The position numbers and the translations under genes were made by a program. Of a stretch of DNA of 14,790 nt, positions 13,742-14,790 are shown one piece after another; position 1 is the stretch's first letter; every line of letters starts with the position of its first letter. The stretch comes from DATNBT01 sp964579765 (GTDB lineage Bacteria > Acidobacteriota > Vicinamibacteria > Vicinamibacterales > CAVVIG01), in the NCBI GenBank assembly GCA_964579765.1, contig CAZOIK010000156.1, positions 1 to 14,790 of the forward strand, written 5' to 3'. The notes beneath the pieces are model-generated. The model worked only from the letters and a program-made list of their open reading frames with translations, had not been told where the DNA came from and made no database searches.

Positions 13742-14790
13742 ATGGCGCGCTTCTTCGTCAACCGGCCGATCGTCGCGATGGTCATGTCGATTGTCGTCGT
13801 CCTGCTCGGGCTGGTGGCGATGCGCGGTCTGCCCATCGCGCAGTATCCCGAGATCGTGCCGCCGATGATCCAGGTGACGACGACGTTCATCGGCGCGAGC
13901 GCGGCGGACGTCGAGGCGTCCGTGGCCACGCCGCTCGAGCAGCAGGTGAACGGCGTCGAGAAGGGCATCTACCTCAAATCGACCAACGCCAACGACGGGA
14001 CGCTGACGCTGAAGGTGTCGTTCGAAGTCGGGTCGAACCAGGACATGGACAACGTGCTCACGCAGAACCGCGTGTCGCAGGCCATGCCGCAGATGCCGCA
14101 GTCGGTGAAGAACTACGGCGTGACGGTGAAGAAGGCGCTGGCGTTCCCGCTGCTCATCATCTCGATCAAGTCGCCGAAGGGCACGTACGACAACAACTTC
14201 CTGTCGAATTACACGACCATCAACGTCAACGACGCCATCGCGCGCCTGCCCGGCGTCGGGCAGATCAACCTCTTCGGCGGCAGCGACTACGCGATGCGCA
14301 TCTGGCTGCGCCCGGATCGCATCGGGCCGCTCGGCATCACGGTGCCAGACATCGTGAACGCCATCGGCCAGCAGAACCAGCTCAGCCCGGCGGGGCAGAT
14401 TGGCGGCCCGCCGGCCGCCGCCGGCACCGAATACACCTACACCGTGCGCACGCAGGGACGGCTGCTGAACGAGCAGGAGTTCGGCGACATCATCCTGCGC
14501 ACCAACCCCGACGGATCGCAGGTGCACCTGAAAGACGTCGCCCGCATCGAGCTCGGCACGATGCTCTACAACGCCGTCGGGCGCCACGACGGCCAGCCCG
14601 CGGCCGTCATCGCCGTCTTCCAGATTCCCGGCACCAACGCGGTGCAGGTCGCGAGCGAAGTGAAGAAGACGATGGCGGAGCTGTCGGCGCGGTTTCCGCG
14701 CGACATGACGTACCTGATCTCGCTCGACACGACGCTGCCCGTCATCGAGGGGATCAACGAGATCGTCAAGACGCTGTTCGAAGCGGTCCT
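13742..14790 (+). CDS. RND efflux pump, AcrB/HAE1 type, partial (N-terminal third)
   Basis: Inner-membrane proton-driven multidrug pump; 349 codons are visible of about 1,040 expected, cut by the window edge. The start MARFFVNRPIVAMVMSIVV matches the AcrB N-terminus and first helix (about 10-28). GLPIAQYPEIVPP (29-41) follows, then the porter-domain motifs FIGASAADVEASVATPLEQQ and NGVEKGIYLKSTN, GVGQINLFGGSDYAMRIWLRPD, and the docking-region LLNEQEFGDIILRTNPDGS. These align closely with AcrB by eye. It lies 3 nt downstream of the adaptor, in one operon. An outer-membrane factor gene may follow beyond the window. Ligand preference is unknown. Confidence 0.95.
   Translation, partial: MARFFVNRPIVAMVMSIVVVLLGLVAMRGLPIAQYPEIVPPMIQVTTTFIGASAADVEASVATPLEQQVNGVEKGIYLKSTNANDGTLTLKVSFEVGSNQDMDNVLTQNRVSQAMPQMPQSVKNYGVTVKKALAFPLLIISIKSPKGTYDNNFLSNYTTINVNDAIARLPGVGQINLFGGSDYAMRIWLRPDRIGPLGITVPDIVNAIGQQNQLSPAGQIGGPPAAAGTEYTYTVRTQGRLLNEQEFGDIILRTNPDGSQVHLKDVARIELGTMLYNAVGRHDGQPAAVIAVFQIPGTNAVQVASEVKKTMAELSARFPRDMTYLISLDTTLPVIEGINEIVKTLFEAV

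Noticed and set aside
12482..14587. Minus-strand open frame of about 700 codons opposite the RND genes
   Set aside because: Arg/His/Asp-rich without any domain; plus-strand adaptor and pump align well to AcrA/AcrB.
1..14790. Mobile elements, CRISPR arrays, tRNA genes, riboswitches
   Set aside because: I found no transposase or integrase coding, no regularly spaced repeats and no tRNA-like fold with a TTCGA arm, and gene order is that of ordinary chromosomal operons.

Overview
The window is a GC-rich, gene-dense piece of a Gram-negative bacterial chromosome. An outer-membrane barrel protein, several Sec-exported proteins and an RND efflux pump show a two-membrane envelope. Base composition and the mix of families (HdeD, META, DUF4136, alginate-export-like barrel, PotE-like antiporter, complete F-type ATPase) suit Acidobacteriota, perhaps Vicinamibacteria, or a related high-GC lineage. 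That placement is inference. No tRNA, rRNA, CRISPR array, insertion sequence or phage gene was seen, and all intergenic gaps are under 200 bp.

Left part (1-3608, minus strand): a three-gene unit transcribed leftwards. It holds an outer-membrane beta-barrel protein, a PotE-like putrescine/ornithine antiporter, and a periplasmic family-3 solute-binding protein cut by the window edge. Together these could move an amino acid or polyamine across both membranes. A binding protein next to an APC antiporter, with no ABC permease or ATPase visible, is unusual.

Middle part (3781-5717, plus strand): an HdeD-family membrane protein, a small exported protein with ten cysteines, a META-domain (HslJ-like) protein and a DUF4136 protein. 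The first three overlap by 4 and 8 bases, so they are probably translationally coupled. All are predicted to be in the membrane or outside the cytoplasm, which suggests an envelope-stress or homeostasis role.

Right-centre (5754-12397, minus strand): a complete eight-gene F1Fo ATP synthase operon in the classical order atpB-atpE-atpF-atpH-atpA-atpG-atpD-atpC. Five of its junctions are ATGA overlaps. Its delta subunit (atpH) is only 130 residues and lacks about 45 N-terminal residues. A second DUF4136 gene follows atpC after 17 bp and converges on the first DUF4136 gene, with a small dyad between them.

Right end (12587-14790, plus strand): divergent from the ATP synthase operon, an RND efflux unit with a periplasmic adaptor followed by the N-terminal third of an AcrB/HAE1-type pump that runs off the window. 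The divergent gap contains a weak operator-like dyad.

The most interesting items are the porin/PotE/binding-protein triad with substituted PotE functional residues, the shortened delta subunit, the DUF4136 gene appended to the atp operon, and the small cysteine-rich exported protein. No wholly new system is proven by the sequence alone.
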